Source of the DNA: Lysobacteraceae bacterium NML93-0399
Lineage (GTDB): Bacteria; Pseudomonadota; Gammaproteobacteria; Xanthomonadales; Xanthomonadaceae
Direction of reading: 5' to 3'
NCBI GenBank assembly: GCA_002307375.1
Contig: NTJI01000001.1
Span: 1,426,001 to 1,490,000, forward strand
Length of the DNA stretch: 64,000 nucleotides
Positions within the stretch are counted from its first letter, which is position 1, and each line of letters opens with the position of its first letter. A program made the translations under genes and the position numbers. The notes under the pieces are model-generated. The model saw nothing but the letters and a program-made list of their open reading frames with translations, was not told where the DNA came from and did no database searches. This document shows, in pieces, positions 24,712 to 34,564 of the stretch.

Positions 24712-26376
24712 TCAGCCGATCTGCCTCGCCGCCCAGACGGCGAGCGTCTCGCGGCCGATCTTGGCGTTGTGTCGGATGTCGACCGGGAAGCCCGGGTGGA
24801 ACAGGAATCGATCGATGCGCCCGGTGTGCACATGGCCTTCGCCGATGTGCCGCAGCTCGTCGGCGATGCGGTTCTGTTCGGTTTTCGCGACACCGGGCTC
24901 CAGTTCCACGCACAGCACCGGCGTCTGCGCGCCCTTCGCACCGACGCCGGCCAGCGCCGTGCGACGCACGTCGGCATGCACGTTGAACACCGGCTCGACC
25001 TGCTCGGTGCACAGCGTGCCGGTGGCGGTCACGACGCGATGGCCCTTGCGGCCGCAGAACCACAGCCGCCCTTCGGCATCGAAATAGCCGAGATCGCCCA
25101 TGCGATGCACGATGCGCGTGCCGCCGCCTGGCAGGGTCTCGGTGATCTTCGCCAGCCGCGTCTGTGCGTCGCGGTTGAAGTAGGTGTCGGTGGCGCTGGG
25201 GCCGGCGACGGTGATCTCGCCGACCTGTCCGCCCTGCACCTTCAACCCGTCCGACCACGCCTCGATCGCAGCATCGTCGACGCGGATGATGCGCACCTCG
25301 TTCGGCGGCACCGGTCGGCCGACGCAGGTGCCCGCGCCCTGTTCGGTGCGTGTGCGAAGTTCGAGCAGCTCGCGGCCTTCGACGACGGCGACCGGCAGGC
25401 ACTCGGTGGCGCCGTAGGGCGTCCAGAAGCGCGCGTCTTCGGGCAACAGGTCGAGAATCTTCGCCACGGTCTCGGGCGGCACCGGCGCACCGGCCGAGGT
25501 CACGCGGCGCAGGCTCGGCAACGGGTGTCCGTGTTTCGCCAGCACGCCCATCAATGCCGGCGAGCCGAACAACTGGTCGACGCCGAAGCGGTCGATCGCC
25601 GCGTGCAGCTTGCGCGGATCGGCCCTGGCCGGCCGCGTGGGATCCATGTCCGGGATGATCGAGGTCAGGCCGAGCGCGGGATCGAACAGCGCGAAGGGCG
25701 GGAAGGTCGGCAGATCGATGCCGCCGGCAGTGATGCCGAACGCGTCGCGGAGCATGTCGATCTGCGCGGCGAAATGACGATGGCGATAGACCACGCCCTT
25801 GGGCACGCCGGTCGAGCCGCTGGTGAAGAGGATCGCCGCGACATCGTCGCCGGCCGTTGCCGCCAGTTGCGGACCTGCGCCGGCGCCTGCGCGTTCGACC
25901 TGCGTCAGCGTGGCATCGGCGAGGACGGCGCGACGTCCGGTGGTGATGCGCTGCTTCGCCGATTTCGCCCAACCCAGCAGCACGCGCGCGAACTGCGCCA
26001 GCGGAATGCCGATGAAGGCTTCGGCCTGCGCTTCGTCCAGACACTGTTTCAGCGCGCGCTTGTCGATGCCCGGGTCGACCAGCACCGGCACCGCGCCGGC
26101 CTTGAACAGCGCGAACATCAGCAGGAAGAATTCCGGCGTCGGCCGCACCATCAGCACCGTGCGCGTGCCGCGGACGATGCCGCGCGTTGCCAGGCCCGCA
26201 GCGATGGCGTCGCTGCGGGCATCGAGCGCGCCGTATGTGAGGGCGTGCGCGTCGGCATAGCGGCCGCCCGGGCCGGGGCAGCGCATCGCGATGCGATCGG
26301 GGTGCGTGCGTGCAAGCCGCGGCAGCGCGGCGGCGATGTTGACCGTCTCGGCGGCCGCGGGTGTGGTGGCATCCAT
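24712..26376 (-). CDS. oleC: OleC-type beta-lactone synthetase
   Basis: The product is 554 residues from the ATG at 26376. It is an adenylate-forming enzyme: the P-loop [24 protein letters not shown], and [21 protein letters not shown] near the C-terminal hinge. Unlike acyl-CoA ligases it is followed by oleD, and the N-terminus matches OleC, which uses ATP to turn a beta-hydroxy acid into a cis-beta-lactone. OleB then decarboxylates the lactone to a long-chain alkene. The oleA and oleB genes are not within this window. The start is an ATG with a weak ribosome site; a TTG three codons upstream is the alternative. Confidence 0.85.
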   Translation of the reverse strand: MDATTPAAAETVNIAAALPRLARTHPDRIAMRCPGPGGRYADAHALTYGALDARSDAIAAGLATRGIVRGTRTVLMVRPTPEFFLLMFALFKAGAVPVLVDPGIDKRALKQCLDEAQAEAFIGIPLAQFARVLLGWAKSAKQRITTGRRAVLADATLTQVERAGAGAGPQLAATAGDDVAAILFTSGSTGVPKGVVYRHRHFAAQIDMLRDAFGITAGGIDLPTFPPFALFDPALGLTSIIPDMDPTRPARADPRKLHAAIDRFGVDQLFGSPALMGVLAKHGHPLPSLRRVTSAGAPVPPETVAKILDLLPEDARFWTPYGATECLPVAVVEGRELLELRTRTEQGAGTCVGRPVPPNEVRIIRVDDAAIEAWSDGLKVQGGQVGEITVAGPSATDTYFNRDAQTRLAKITETLPGGGTRIVHRMGDLGYFDAEGRLWFCGRKGHRVVTATGTLCTEQVEPVFNVHADVRRTALAGVGAKGAQTPVLCVELEPGVAKTEQNRIADELRHIGEGHVHTGRIDRFLFHPGFPVDIRHNAKIGRETLAVWAARQIG

Positions 26377-26450
26377 CGCCGGCAAGGATACCGGTACGCA
26401 TGCAGGCCACCGGCCGCTACGATGGCCGCCTCATGTCAGGGGAGATGTCC

Positions 26451-26882
26451 ATGCGCGCACGCGCCCTGTTCCGCAGCCCGCTCGCAGCGCTGCTGCTCGT
26501 TTTGGCGGTCCTGTCCTCCGGCTGCGCCAGCACCGGCAAACAGCACAGCGCGCTCGAGCGCGCGCAGTACGCGTGGTCGGGTGCGGTGCGCTGGAACGAC
26601 TTCCAGACTGCATGGCAGCTGGTCGACCCCGAGTATCGCGCCGCGCATCCGGCCAGCGAGCTCGACTTCGCCCGCTACGAACAGGTGCAGGTGACGAGCT
26701 ACCGCGACAATGGCGCCCAGGCGGGCCCGGAGACCGCGACGCGCGAGGTGCAGATCGGCGTGGTCAACCGCCACACCATGGCCGAGCGCACCGTCCGGTA
26801 CACCGAGCGCTGGCGTTGGGACGCGACCGCCGGCACCTGGTGGATCACCGACGGCCTGCCGGACTTCTGGGCCGGCGAATGA
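26451..26882 (+). CDS. Lipoprotein of unknown function
   Basis: From the ATG at 26451, six bases after AGGGGAG, the product is 143 residues. LLLVLAVLSSGCAS is a clear lipoprotein signal with a lipobox. The mature part is compact and aromatic (AYRWSGAVRWNDFQTAWQLV-like stretch), ending TERWRWDATAGTWWITDGLPDFW, reminiscent of small NTF2-like or lipocalin-like folds but without a recognised motif. It is divergent from oleC, the starts being about 75 bases apart, and it may share a regulatory region with that operon. Confidence 0.75.
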   Translation: MRARALFRSPLAALLLVLAVLSSGCASTGKQHSALERAQYAWSGAVRWNDFQTAWQLVDPEYRAAHPASELDFARYEQVQVTSYRDNGAQAGPETATREVQIGVVNRHTMAERTVRYTERWRWDATAGTWWITDGLPDFWAGE

Positions 26883-26970
26883 GGCCACGCCCGGTGCGCG
26901 GGCTGGCCGCAGTGGTGCCGCCATGGCGTTGTGCGACAATCGCCGCCCGCCGACGCACCGCGATCCATCC

Positions 26971-27408
26971 GTGAATTTCGAAGAACTGCTGGCCTTCCTG
27001 GGCCGAAACCAGATGCTCTCGCTGATCCTCGTCGCCCTGACGGTGGCGATCGTATTCAACGAGATCTCGCGCCTGTTCCGCGGCTTCAAGACACTGCGTC
27101 CGGCCGAACTGACCGCGCTGGTCAATCGCGAGAACGCGTTGGTCGTCGACCTGCGCGCGCAGACCGACTTCAGCAAGGGGCACATTCCCGGCTCCAAGAA
27201 CGTGCAGATGAGCCAATTCGACCCGGAGAGCAAGCAGCTCGCCCCGGCCAAGGCCCTGCCCGTGGTCCTGGTCTGCAAGACCGGCAGCACTGCCGGTGAT
27301 GCGGCCAAGCGCCTGAAAAAGGCTGGCTTCACCAATGTCTACGTGCTCGACGGCGGCATCGGTGGCTGGCAGCAGGCCGATCTGCCGCTGGTCAAGGGCC
27401 GCGGCTGA
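26971..27408 (+). CDS. YibN-like membrane-anchored rhodanese
   Basis: The GTG at 26971 gives 145 residues; no upstream ATG gives a better start. A transmembrane helix ([15 protein letters not shown], residues 15-29) anchors the protein, followed by a rhodanese domain with [16 protein letters not shown] and the active-site Cys102 in VCKTGS. Rhodaneses transfer sulfane sulfur or act as sulfur carriers. The order rhodanese-secB-gpsA is the same as yibN-secB-gpsA in E. coli, supporting the identity. The gap to secB is 79 bases. Confidence 0.9.
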   Translation: MNFEELLAFLGRNQMLSLILVALTVAIVFNEISRLFRGFKTLRPAELTALVNRENALVVDLRAQTDFSKGHIPGSKNVQMSQFDPESKQLAPAKALPVVLVCKTGSTAGDAAKRLKKAGFTNVYVLDGGIGGWQQADLPLVKGRG

Positions 27409-27487
27409 GCGCAGCAGCGCCGCCATATCGGAATGCCATAATCGGCAATCCGCTTCACTCAACACATCTTTGCCGGAGTCGATCCAC

Positions 27488-28015
27488 ATGTCCGAAGAAC
27501 AGGCCACCAACGGCGCCAATGGCGCAGCTCCCGCGCAGCCGGCAGGCGCGCAGTTCAGCGTCGAGAAGATCTACGTCAAGGATGTCTCGTTCGAGTCGCC
27601 CAAGTCGCCGGCGATCTTCAACGAGCAGGCCCAGCCGCAGCTCAACATGAACCTCAACCAGAGCGTGCAGCGCGTGGGCGACAATGCCTACGAGGTCGTG
27701 CTGGCGATCACCCTGACCTGCACCACCGGCGAGGACAACGCCAACACCGTGTACGTGGCCGAAGTGAAGCAGGCCGGCGTGTTCGGTCTGGCCGGCTTCG
27801 ACAACAACACCCTCGATGCGCTGCTGGGCACCCAGTGCCCGAACGTGCTCTATCCCTACGCGCGCCAGCTGATCGGCGACCTGATCCAGGCCGGTGGCTT
27901 CCCGCCGTTCCTGCTGCAGCCGATCAACTTCGACGCGCTGTACGCCGAAGGCCTGCGCCAGCGCGGCCAGCAGAACGTCGAACAGCCGACGACCGACCAG
28001 GTCGGCAACGCCTGA
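27488..28015 (+). CDS. secB: Protein-export chaperone SecB
   Basis: The product is 175 residues. After an Ala/Gly/Asn-rich N-terminal tail of about 25 residues, the SecB core begins [19 protein letters not shown] and continues [29 protein letters not shown] and [13 protein letters not shown]. SecB forms tetramers that keep precursor proteins unfolded and hand them to SecA. The tail is longer than in E. coli, as seen in other xanthomonads. It sits between the rhodanese gene and gpsA, the standard arrangement. Confidence 0.97.
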   Translation: MSEEQATNGANGAAPAQPAGAQFSVEKIYVKDVSFESPKSPAIFNEQAQPQLNMNLNQSVQRVGDNAYEVVLAITLTCTTGEDNANTVYVAEVKQAGVFGLAGFDNNTLDALLGTQCPNVLYPYARQLIGDLIQAGGFPPFLLQPINFDALYAEGLRQRGQQNVEQPTTDQVGNA

Positions 28016-28017
28016 GC

Positions 28018-29043
28018 GTGACGGATGCCAAGACCGCGGTCGCGGTGCTGGGCGCGGGCTCCTGGGGGACCGCGCTCGCCTCGCTGATCGCCCGCAACGG
28101 GCACCCCACCACGCTGTGGGGCCGCAACGCGGCGCAGATCGAGGCGATCGACCAGCGCCACGAGAACCCGCGCTACCTGCCGGGGATTCCGCTGCCCGAA
28201 TCGCTGCGCGCGACCACCGATCTGGCTGCCGCGCTCGACGGCGTCGGCCTGATCCTGGTCGTGGTGCCCTCGCACGCCTTCACCGAAACCCTGGAACTGC
28301 TGGCGCCGCTGCGCCCGGCAGGCGTGGGCGTGTCGTGGGCGACCAAGGGTTTCGAACCCGGTTCGGGCCGGTTCCTGCACGAAGTGGCAGGCGCGCTGGT
28401 CGGCGACGACGTGCCGCTGGCCGTCGTCACCGGCCCGTCGTTCGCCAAGGAAGTCGCGTCCGGGCTGCCGACCGCGATCACCGTGCAGTCGGACGACGAG
28501 GCCTTCGCGCAGACCGTCGCCGACGTGCTGCACGGCCCGACCTTCCGCGCCTACACCGGCACCGACATGCGCGGCGCCGAACTCGGCGGCGCGATGAAGA
28601 ACGTGCTGGCCGTGGCCACCGGCGCGGCCGACGGCATGGAGCTGGGCCTCAACGCCCGCACCGGCCTGATCACCCGCGGCCTCAACGAGATCCTGCGGCT
28701 GAACCAGGCGATCGGCGGCCGTCCGGAAACCCTGATGGGGCTGGCCGGCCTGGGCGATCTGGTGCTGACGTGTTCGGGCGATCTGTCGCGCAACCGCCGG
28801 CTGGGTCTGGCGCTGGGCCGCGGCGAGAAACTCGAGGATGCGGTCCGCGCGATCGGCCAGGTGGTCGAGTCGGTGCAGACCGCCGATGAGGTCATGCGTC
28901 TGGCCGAGCGCCACGGCATTGAACTGCCGATCTCCAGCAACGTGCGCGCCGTGCTGCACGGCGACATCACCCCGGCCGAAGGCCTGGCCCGGCTGATGGC
29001 ACGCGAGCAGAAGCCCGAATATCCGGACGCGCTGTTCGGCTGA
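28018..29043 (+). CDS. gpsA: Glycerol-3-phosphate dehydrogenase [NAD(P)+] GpsA
   Basis: The GTG at 28018, two bases after the secB stop, gives 341 residues. The nucleotide-binding motif is [12 protein letters not shown] near the start, and [33 protein letters not shown] and [16 protein letters not shown] are family signatures, including the catalytic Lys region. GpsA reduces dihydroxyacetone phosphate to sn-glycerol-3-phosphate, the backbone of phospholipids. The immediate follow-on from secB indicates co-transcription. Confidence 0.97.
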   Translation: MTDAKTAVAVLGAGSWGTALASLIARNGHPTTLWGRNAAQIEAIDQRHENPRYLPGIPLPESLRATTDLAAALDGVGLILVVVPSHAFTETLELLAPLRPAGVGVSWATKGFEPGSGRFLHEVAGALVGDDVPLAVVTGPSFAKEVASGLPTAITVQSDDEAFAQTVADVLHGPTFRAYTGTDMRGAELGGAMKNVLAVATGAADGMELGLNARTGLITRGLNEILRLNQAIGGRPETLMGLAGLGDLVLTCSGDLSRNRRLGLALGRGEKLEDAVRAIGQVVESVQTADEVMRLAERHGIELPISSNVRAVLHGDITPAEGLARLMAREQKPEYPDALFG

Positions 29044-29098
29044 CCGGTCCGCACGCCGGAAGGCGTGGACCGTCCGCTGGCCGGCCTGCACACAAGAA

Positions 29099-29124
29099 GA
29101 ACCCGGCCATTGCTGGCCGGGTTC
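29099..29124 (+). terminator. Hairpin terminator after gpsA
   Basis: GAACCCGGCCA at 29099-29109 pairs with TGGCCGGGTTC at 29114-29124 with loop TTGC, 55 bases after the gpsA stop. It is also downstream of the convergent Ax21-like gene, so it can serve both strands. Confidence 0.8.
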
Positions 29125-29194
29125 TGGCAGGGTCCGGGAGAGAGGCGCCGAGGGAAGCGCTGGGGACCGGACCCCGCGGGGGAGCGTGACGCGA

Positions 29195-29773
29195 TTACCA
29201 GGTCAGGCGCGGACCGACGAACCACTGGGTGTCGCCACCCTTGATCAGCTTCACGTCGCCGGCAACGCCGAAGTTCGGCGTGAACTTCCACTGCGCGCCG
29301 AGGCGGCCGTAGAACTCGCTGTCAAAGCCGTTGTCCAGGTGCTCGTAACCGGCCAGGGCGTAACCCTCCAGGGCCGGCAGCAGCGCGCTGCGCGCACCCA
29401 CTTCCACCGAATAGCCATCGGCATTGATGCCGCGGCCGAAGTCGAGCTTCTGGTAGGCGACGCGGGTCAGCAGATCGGTACGCTGCGACAGTTCGTGGTT
29501 GTAGCCCACGCCCAGGCGCCACTGGTCACGATCGAGCGAGCTGCGGTCCACGCTCTCGCGGGTGTAGTCGCCGAACGCATGGAAATTGGGATGGAACGCG
29601 GCCGAGCCACGGATCGACCAGCCGTCGGAATCGACATCACGGTTGATCGGGGCGATGTCGGACTTGCTGGCCGAGTAGCCGCCTTCGAGATAGTTGTAGG
29701 ACACGCCCTGCGCGGCATTGGCGGCGAAGGGCAGCGCAGCGGCGAGGGCTGCGATCGGAAGGAAACGCTTCAT
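29195..29773 (-). CDS. Ax21-family outer-membrane protein
   Basis: The product is 192 residues with a signal peptide (LPIAALAAALPFAANA, cleavage near residue 20). The mature start QGVSYNYLEGGYSASKSD and the alternation of aromatic and polar residues, ending in PRLTW, indicate a small outer-membrane beta barrel with a C-terminal aromatic. This is the Ax21 family of xanthomonads, secreted with vesicles and once proposed as a quorum-sensing or immune signal, claims that were later withdrawn. So its role remains uncertain, perhaps in biofilm or outer-membrane vesicles. It is read alone. Confidence 0.85.
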   Translation of the reverse strand: MKRFLPIAALAAALPFAANAAQGVSYNYLEGGYSASKSDIAPINRDVDSDGWSIRGSAAFHPNFHAFGDYTRESVDRSSLDRDQWRLGVGYNHELSQRTDLLTRVAYQKLDFGRGINADGYSVEVGARSALLPALEGYALAGYEHLDNGFDSEFYGRLGAQWKFTPNFGVAGDVKLIKGGDTQWFVGPRLTW

Positions 29774-29856
29774 GGATCTCTCTCCGGATGGCCCCTGCGT
29801 GGGGTCCTGTTCTTATCGGGAATCGGGTCGTTCTTATGGGTACCGCAAATGAAATG

Positions 29857-29920
29857 CCGGCCCGGATGACTGGGAGGGGATGCGCTTCGAGGGGAGGGGA
29901 AGCACGGTCATCCGGGCCGG
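29857..29920. other. Long inverted repeat upstream of the Ax21-like gene
   Basis: CCGGCCCGGATGAC at 29857-29870 is perfectly complementary to GTCATCCGGGCCGG at 29907-29920, with 36 bases between. It lies 84 bases before the Ax21-like start and 109 bases after the trmL stop on the same strand. It could be a terminator of trmL, a structured 5' leader or an operator pair. The sequence does not decide between these. Confidence 0.6.
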
Positions 29921-30028
29921 TGAGAGGCATTCTCGACCGGCGCTCGCAACCCGCGCTGAATATTGAACCGACAAGTACAGGAACTTTTTCTGCCCTGTTC
30001 AGGTCGGGCGTGTTCCGCCCGGCGGTCG

Positions 30029-30493
30029 TCAGCCGCTGCCAGCGAATCCGTGCTGACGCCAAGCTTCGAACACCACCACGGCGACCGCATTCGACAGATT
30101 GAGGCTGCGGTTGCCCGGCTGCATCGGCAGACGCAGACGCTGGCCGTCGGGGACACGGGCCAGCACTTCATCGGGCAGGCCGCGGGTCTCGCTGCCGAAC
30201 AGGAAGGCGTCGCCCGGTGCGAACGCGGGCGTATCGAACCGCACGCTGTTGCGCGTGCTCAGGGCGAACAGGCGCGCGGGCCGGATCGCCGCGAGGGCGG
30301 CGTCGAGATTGTCGTGGACCTGCAGCGTCGCGTACTCGTGATAGTCGAGCCCGGCGCGGCGCAGGTTGCGGTCGTCGAGACCGAAGCCCAGCGGCCGCAC
30401 CAGATGCAGGCGCGCGCCGGTGTTGGCGCACAGGCGGATCACGTTGCCGGTGTTGGGCGGAATCTCGGGCGTGTGCAGGATGACGTCGAACAT
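30029..30493 (-). CDS. trmL: tRNA (cytidine/uridine-34-2'-O)-methyltransferase TrmL
   Basis: The product is 154 residues from the ATG at 30493, starting MFDVILHTPEIPPNTGNVIR. This N-terminus, together with LFGSETRGLP and the knot-forming LRLPMQPGNRSLNLSNAVAVVVFE, identifies a SPOUT methyltransferase of the TrmL/CspR type, which methylates the ribose of the wobble base in tRNA-Leu isoacceptors using S-adenosylmethionine. It acts in the cytoplasm as a dimer. It lies 35 bases after the SDR gene on the same strand. Confidence 0.93.
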   Translation of the reverse strand: MFDVILHTPEIPPNTGNVIRLCANTGARLHLVRPLGFGLDDRNLRRAGLDYHEYATLQVHDNLDAALAAIRPARLFALSTRNSVRFDTPAFAPGDAFLFGSETRGLPDEVLARVPDGQRLRLPMQPGNRSLNLSNAVAVVVFEAWRQHGFAGSG

Positions 30494-30528
30494 GGACCGG
30501 GCGCGGGCGGCGGGCCGGCCATTGTCGG

Positions 30529-31233
30529 TCACCAGGGCAGCGACTTGCCGGTGAAGTCGAGGAAGCGGCCGCTGTCGTCGGCGTCGAGCCCCTCGATCAC
30601 CTTGCGGAGGCCTGCCACGGACGCCTCGGGCACTTCGGTGGCCTGCGCGCCGCCCATGTCGGTCTGCACCCAACCCGGATGCAAAGCCACGACGACGATG
30701 CCGCGCTCACGCAGCGCGTGCGCCAGCTGCACGGTCGCCATGTTCTGCGCGGCCTTGCTGATGGCGTAGCTGGGCGTCCCGAAGCGGGCGGTGCCCGCGA
30801 TCGAACCGAGCTGCGAAGACAGGTTGGCCACGCGCGCGCCATCGGTGAGCAGCGGCGCCAGCGCCTGGGTCAGCAGCAGTGGGCCGGTGACATTGATGCG
30901 CAGACTGTCGTCGAGGATCTCGGCGGTCAGCGTGCCGAAGCGCTCGCCGCTGTGCAGCACGCCGGCGTTGTTGATCAGCACGCCGATGCGCGCATCCTCG
31001 CCGGTGGCCAGCGGCCATTCGCGGACCAGCTCGTCGCGCGAACGGGCATCGGCGACGTCGAGCGGCAGCACCTTGAGGTGGCCCGGATGCTCGGCGGCGA
31101 GCGCGTTGAGCGCGGTTGCCTTGCCGGGCTGGCGACAGGTCGCAACGACACGGGCGCCGTCGGCCAACAGCTGGCGGACGAATTCCAGACCGAGGCCGCG
31201 GTTGGCGCCGGTGACGAGGGTCCAATGGGTCAT
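30529..31233 (-). CDS. Short-chain dehydrogenase/reductase, C-factor-like
   Basis: The product is 234 residues. TGANRGLG (residues 8-15) binds the cofactor, LINNAGVL and NLSSQLGSI follow, and YAISKAA gives the catalytic Tyr and Lys. The end (LHPGWVQTDMGG, EASVAGLRKVI) resembles the C-factor/sepiapterin-reductase-like group. The substrate is unknown. The gene is upstream of trmL on the same strand. Confidence 0.85.
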   Translation of the reverse strand: MTHWTLVTGANRGLGLEFVRQLLADGARVVATCRQPGKATALNALAAEHPGHLKVLPLDVADARSRDELVREWPLATGEDARIGVLINNAGVLHSGERFGTLTAEILDDSLRINVTGPLLLTQALAPLLTDGARVANLSSQLGSIAGTARFGTPSYAISKAAQNMATVQLAHALRERGIVVVALHPGWVQTDMGGAQATEVPEASVAGLRKVIEGLDADDSGRFLDFTGKSLPW

Positions 31234-31302
31234 GTGCGCGTCTCGGGAGACCGGCCTTCGATGCTAGCGGGCGTGTCGTGACGATCGGAACGGCGTGATG
31301 CC

Positions 31303-31475
31303 GAAGGCGAGCGCCTTCTAGTCCTCCCCCGCTTGCGGGGAGGGTTGGGTGGGGGCGAACCGTCGGATTATCTGAATATCGACCCGGGCACTCACAGGTG
31401 ACCTGCCATCAGGCGTCACCTCATCCGATCGTTTGCCCCCATCCCGACCTTCCCCCGCACGCGGGGGAAGGAGCA
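31303..31475. repeat. Intergenic hairpin repeats before the M16 peptidase gene
   Basis: GAAGGCG-AG-CGCCTTC at 31303-31318 is a small hairpin. CTCCCCCGCTTGCGGGGAGGGTTGGG at about 31324-31350 and CCCCCATCCCGACCTTCCCCCGCACGCGGGGGAAGG at about 31436-31472 are members of the same CTCCCCCG...CGGGGGAG family as the tandem array at 16-17 kb, here in two facing copies. The 336 bases between the SDR and the peptidase gene hold no gene. Confidence 0.8.
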
Positions 31476-31569
31476 GATCAACAACCCGACCATGACCTGC
31501 GGCCCGTGTCCGCAGTCCCGGCAGCTGTCTAGGATGCGGATCCAATTCCGCCCGAATCCAAGGATCGGC

Positions 31570-34437
31570 ATGTCCACTGCCCGCCGCGCTGCACCATCCC
31601 GTCCCCGCATGGCCCTGCTCGCGCTCGCGACCGGCCTCGCCCTGTCCGGCATCGCCGCTGCCCCGCTGGCACTGGCCGCACCGCCGGCCGCCGCGGCCAC
31701 GGTCGACATTCCGTACGAGACCTTCACCCTGCCCAATGGCCTGCGCGTGGTGGTGCACACCGACCGCAAGGCGCCGATCGTTGCGGTGAACATCTGGTAC
31801 CACGTGGGAAGCAAGGACGAGCCGGCCGGCCGCAGCGGCTTCGCGCACCTGTTCGAGCATCTGATGTTCCAGGCCAGCGAGAATCATGACGGCGAGTTCT
31901 TCGACCCCTTCAAGCAGGTCGGCGTGACCGACCAGAACGGCACCACCAACACCGATCGCACGAACTACTTCCAGAACGTGCCGACCACCGCGCTCGACAT
32001 GGCGCTGTGGATGGAGTCGGACCGCATGGGCCACCTGCTCGGCGCGGTCGACCAGGCCGCGCTCGACGAGCAGCGCGGCGTGGTGCAGAACGAGAAGCGA
32101 CAGGGTGAGAACCAGCCCTACGGCCAGGTCTGGGACAAGCTGACCCGCGCGATGTATCCGAAGGGCCACCCGTACCACCACGGCGTCATCGGCTCGATGA
32201 ACGACCTCAACGCGGCCTCGCTCGACGACGTCAAGCAGTGGTTCCGCACCTGGTACGGCCCGAACAACGCGGTGCTGGTGCTGGCCGGCGACATCGACGT
32301 GGCCACCGCGCGTGCCAAGGCCATGCAGTACTTCGGCGACATTCCGGCCGGCCCGACGATGGCCCAGCCCGAGGTCGACGTGGCCAGGCGCGACGCCGAC
32401 ACCCGCGAAACCATGGAAGACCAGGTGCCGCAGGTGCGCATCTACCGCGCCTGGAACGTGGCCGAACTCGGCACCACCGACCTCGACCACCTGCAGGTGC
32501 TAGGCAGCATCCTCGGCGGCGCCAAGGCCTCGCGGCTCGACAAGCGCCTGCTGCACGACGACCGCCTGGTCGACAACATCAGCGCCGGCGCCTATGGCTC
32601 GCAGCTCGGTTCGAACTTCATCGTCATGGCCACGATCAAGCAGGGCGTGGACCCGGCGACCGTCGAGGCCGCGATCGAGGAAGAGATGCAGCGCCTGATC
32701 GAACAGGGCCCGACGGCCGAGGAACTCGAGCGCGCCAAGACCTCGTTCCGCGCCGGCTTCGTGCGCGGCATCGAGCGCATCGGCGGCTTCGGCGGCAAGG
32801 CCGACGCGTTGGCCGAGTGCACCGTCTACGCCGGCGACCCGGGCTGCTTCCGCGAGTCGCTGGCGAACGTCGCCGCGACCACCGCCGACGACATCAAAGC
32901 CGCCGGCGCGAAGTGGCTCGACGTCGGCAGCCACACCATCACCGTCGTGCCGGGCGCACGCACGCCGCTGGTCGAGGAGCCGGCCGTGACGCCGGCGCCC
33001 TTCACCCTGCCGGCGCCCGACGCGAAATTCAGCACCACGCCCAGCAGCGTCGATCGCAGCGCCGGTGTGCCGAAGACCGAATCCTTCCCGGAACTGAAGT
33101 TCCCGGCGCAGGAACGCGCGACGCTGTCGAACGGCACGCAGGTCATCCTCGCGCGTCGTCCGGAGATTCCGGTGGTCCAGCTGAGCTACGAGTTCAAGGG
33201 CGGCTACACCGCCGACCAGGGCCGCACGCCGGGCACCGCCAGCTTCACGATGAACCTGCTTGACGAAGGCGCGGGCGGTCTGGGCTCGCTCGATTTCGCC
33301 GATCGCGTCGAGAGCCTGGGCGCGAGCATCGGTGCCGGTGCCTCGCTCGACGGCAGCAACGCCTACGTCTCGGCGCTGAAGGAAAATCTCGATCCGACAC
33401 TGGCACTGTTCGCCGACATGGTGCGTGCGCCGAATTTCGAGCAGAAGGAAATCGACCGCATCAAGGCGACGTGGATCGCCGGCATCGCCCAGGAAAAGGC
33501 AAGCCCGTCGAGCGTCGCAATGCGCGTGCTGCCGCCGCTGGTCTACGGCGAAGGTCACCCCTACGCGATTCCGTTCACCGGCAGCGGTACCGAAGACGCG
33601 ATCGCGAAGCTCACGCGTGACGAGCTGGTCGCGTTCCACCGCGACTGGGTGCGTCCGGAAGGCGCGACGCTGATCGTCGTCGGCGACACCACGCTGGCCG
33701 AGATCGTGCCGATGCTCGAGAAGCACTTCGGCGACTGGCGCGGCACCGGCGCGGCGCCGCAGCCGGTGACCGTGGCCGAGGTCGCGCGTCCCGACGCGAC
33801 GCGCGTGTTCCTGATCGACCAGCCGGGCGCGGTGCAGGCCAACATCTTCGCCGCGCAGGTCATCGCGCCGACGAGCGATCCGTCGTCGACCCGCTTCGAC
33901 ATGGCCAACGTGGTGATCGGTGGCGACTTCACCGCGCGCCTCAACATGAACCTGCGCGAGGACAAGCACTGGTCCTACGGCGCGCGCAGCTCGGCCAGCG
34001 GCACCTTGGGCCAGCGCCCGTGGATGGCCTCGGCGCCGGTGCAGATCGACAAGACCGACGATGCGATGGCCGAGATCCAGCGCGAGCTGACCGAGTTCAC
34101 CGATGGCACCCGTCCGCCGAGCGAGGCCGAACTTGCCCGCGCCAAGGCGATCAGCACGCTGAGCCTGCCGGGCGCGTACGAAACCGCGTGGTCGGTGATG
34201 ACGACCATCGGCGGCAACGTTCGCTTCGGCCGTCCGGACGACTACGTGTTCCAGCGCAAGGCCGAGATCGAGTCGATGACGGTCAGTGATCTGGCCGGTG
34301 CGGCCGCGACGATCGATCCCAAGGCGCTGACCTGGGTGGTCGTGGGCGACCTGTCGCAGATCGAAGGCGAAGTGCGCGCGCTCGAGCTGGGCGAGGTGCA
34401 GGTGCTCGACGCCGACGGCAAGCCCGTCGCACGCTGA
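31570..34437 (+). CDS. M16-family zinc peptidase with two fused halves
   Basis: The product is 955 residues and starts with a signal peptide (MALLALATGLALSGIAAAPLALA within the first 40 residues). The first half carries the inverted zinc motif HLFEH at residues 93-97, with the downstream Glu in LDEQRGVVQNEKRQ. The second half, starting near residue 510, has the same fold sequence but no zinc motif (GGYTADQGRTPGTASF in that place), as in single-chain M16 enzymes such as pitrilysin and relatives, where the second half is inactive. It probably degrades peptides in the periplasm. A ribosome site is weak. Confidence 0.9.
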   Translation: MSTARRAAPSRPRMALLALATGLALSGIAAAPLALAAPPAAAATVDIPYETFTLPNGLRVVVHTDRKAPIVAVNIWYHVGSKDEPAGRSGFAHLFEHLMFQASENHDGEFFDPFKQVGVTDQNGTTNTDRTNYFQNVPTTALDMALWMESDRMGHLLGAVDQAALDEQRGVVQNEKRQGENQPYGQVWDKLTRAMYPKGHPYHHGVIGSMNDLNAASLDDVKQWFRTWYGPNNAVLVLAGDIDVATARAKAMQYFGDIPAGPTMAQPEVDVARRDADTRETMEDQVPQVRIYRAWNVAELGTTDLDHLQVLGSILGGAKASRLDKRLLHDDRLVDNISAGAYGSQLGSNFIVMATIKQGVDPATVEAAIEEEMQRLIEQGPTAEELERAKTSFRAGFVRGIERIGGFGGKADALAECTVYAGDPGCFRESLANVAATTADDIKAAGAKWLDVGSHTITVVPGARTPLVEEPAVTPAPFTLPAPDAKFSTTPSSVDRSAGVPKTESFPELKFPAQERATLSNGTQVILARRPEIPVVQLSYEFKGGYTADQGRTPGTASFTMNLLDEGAGGLGSLDFADRVESLGASIGAGASLDGSNAYVSALKENLDPTLALFADMVRAPNFEQKEIDRIKATWIAGIAQEKASPSSVAMRVLPPLVYGEGHPYAIPFTGSGTEDAIAKLTRDELVAFHRDWVRPEGATLIVVGDTTLAEIVPMLEKHFGDWRGTGAAPQPVTVAEVARPDATRVFLIDQPGAVQANIFAAQVIAPTSDPSSTRFDMANVVIGGDFTARLNMNLREDKHWSYGARSSASGTLGQRPWMASAPVQIDKTDDAMAEIQRELTEFTDGTRPPSEAELARAKAISTLSLPGAYETAWSVMTTIGGNVRFGRPDDYVFQRKAEIESMTVSDLAGAAATIDPKALTWVVVGDLSQIEGEVRALELGEVQVLDADGKPVAR

Positions 34438-34564
34438 TCCGCATGCCAGGCCGCGTCGTGGATACGGTCCACGCCGCGGCCTCGCGATGGTGATCGCACA
34501 CTCAGCCGATGCCCGCCACAATGGCGGGCATCGCGTTTCCACCCCGACATCCGGAGCATCACAG

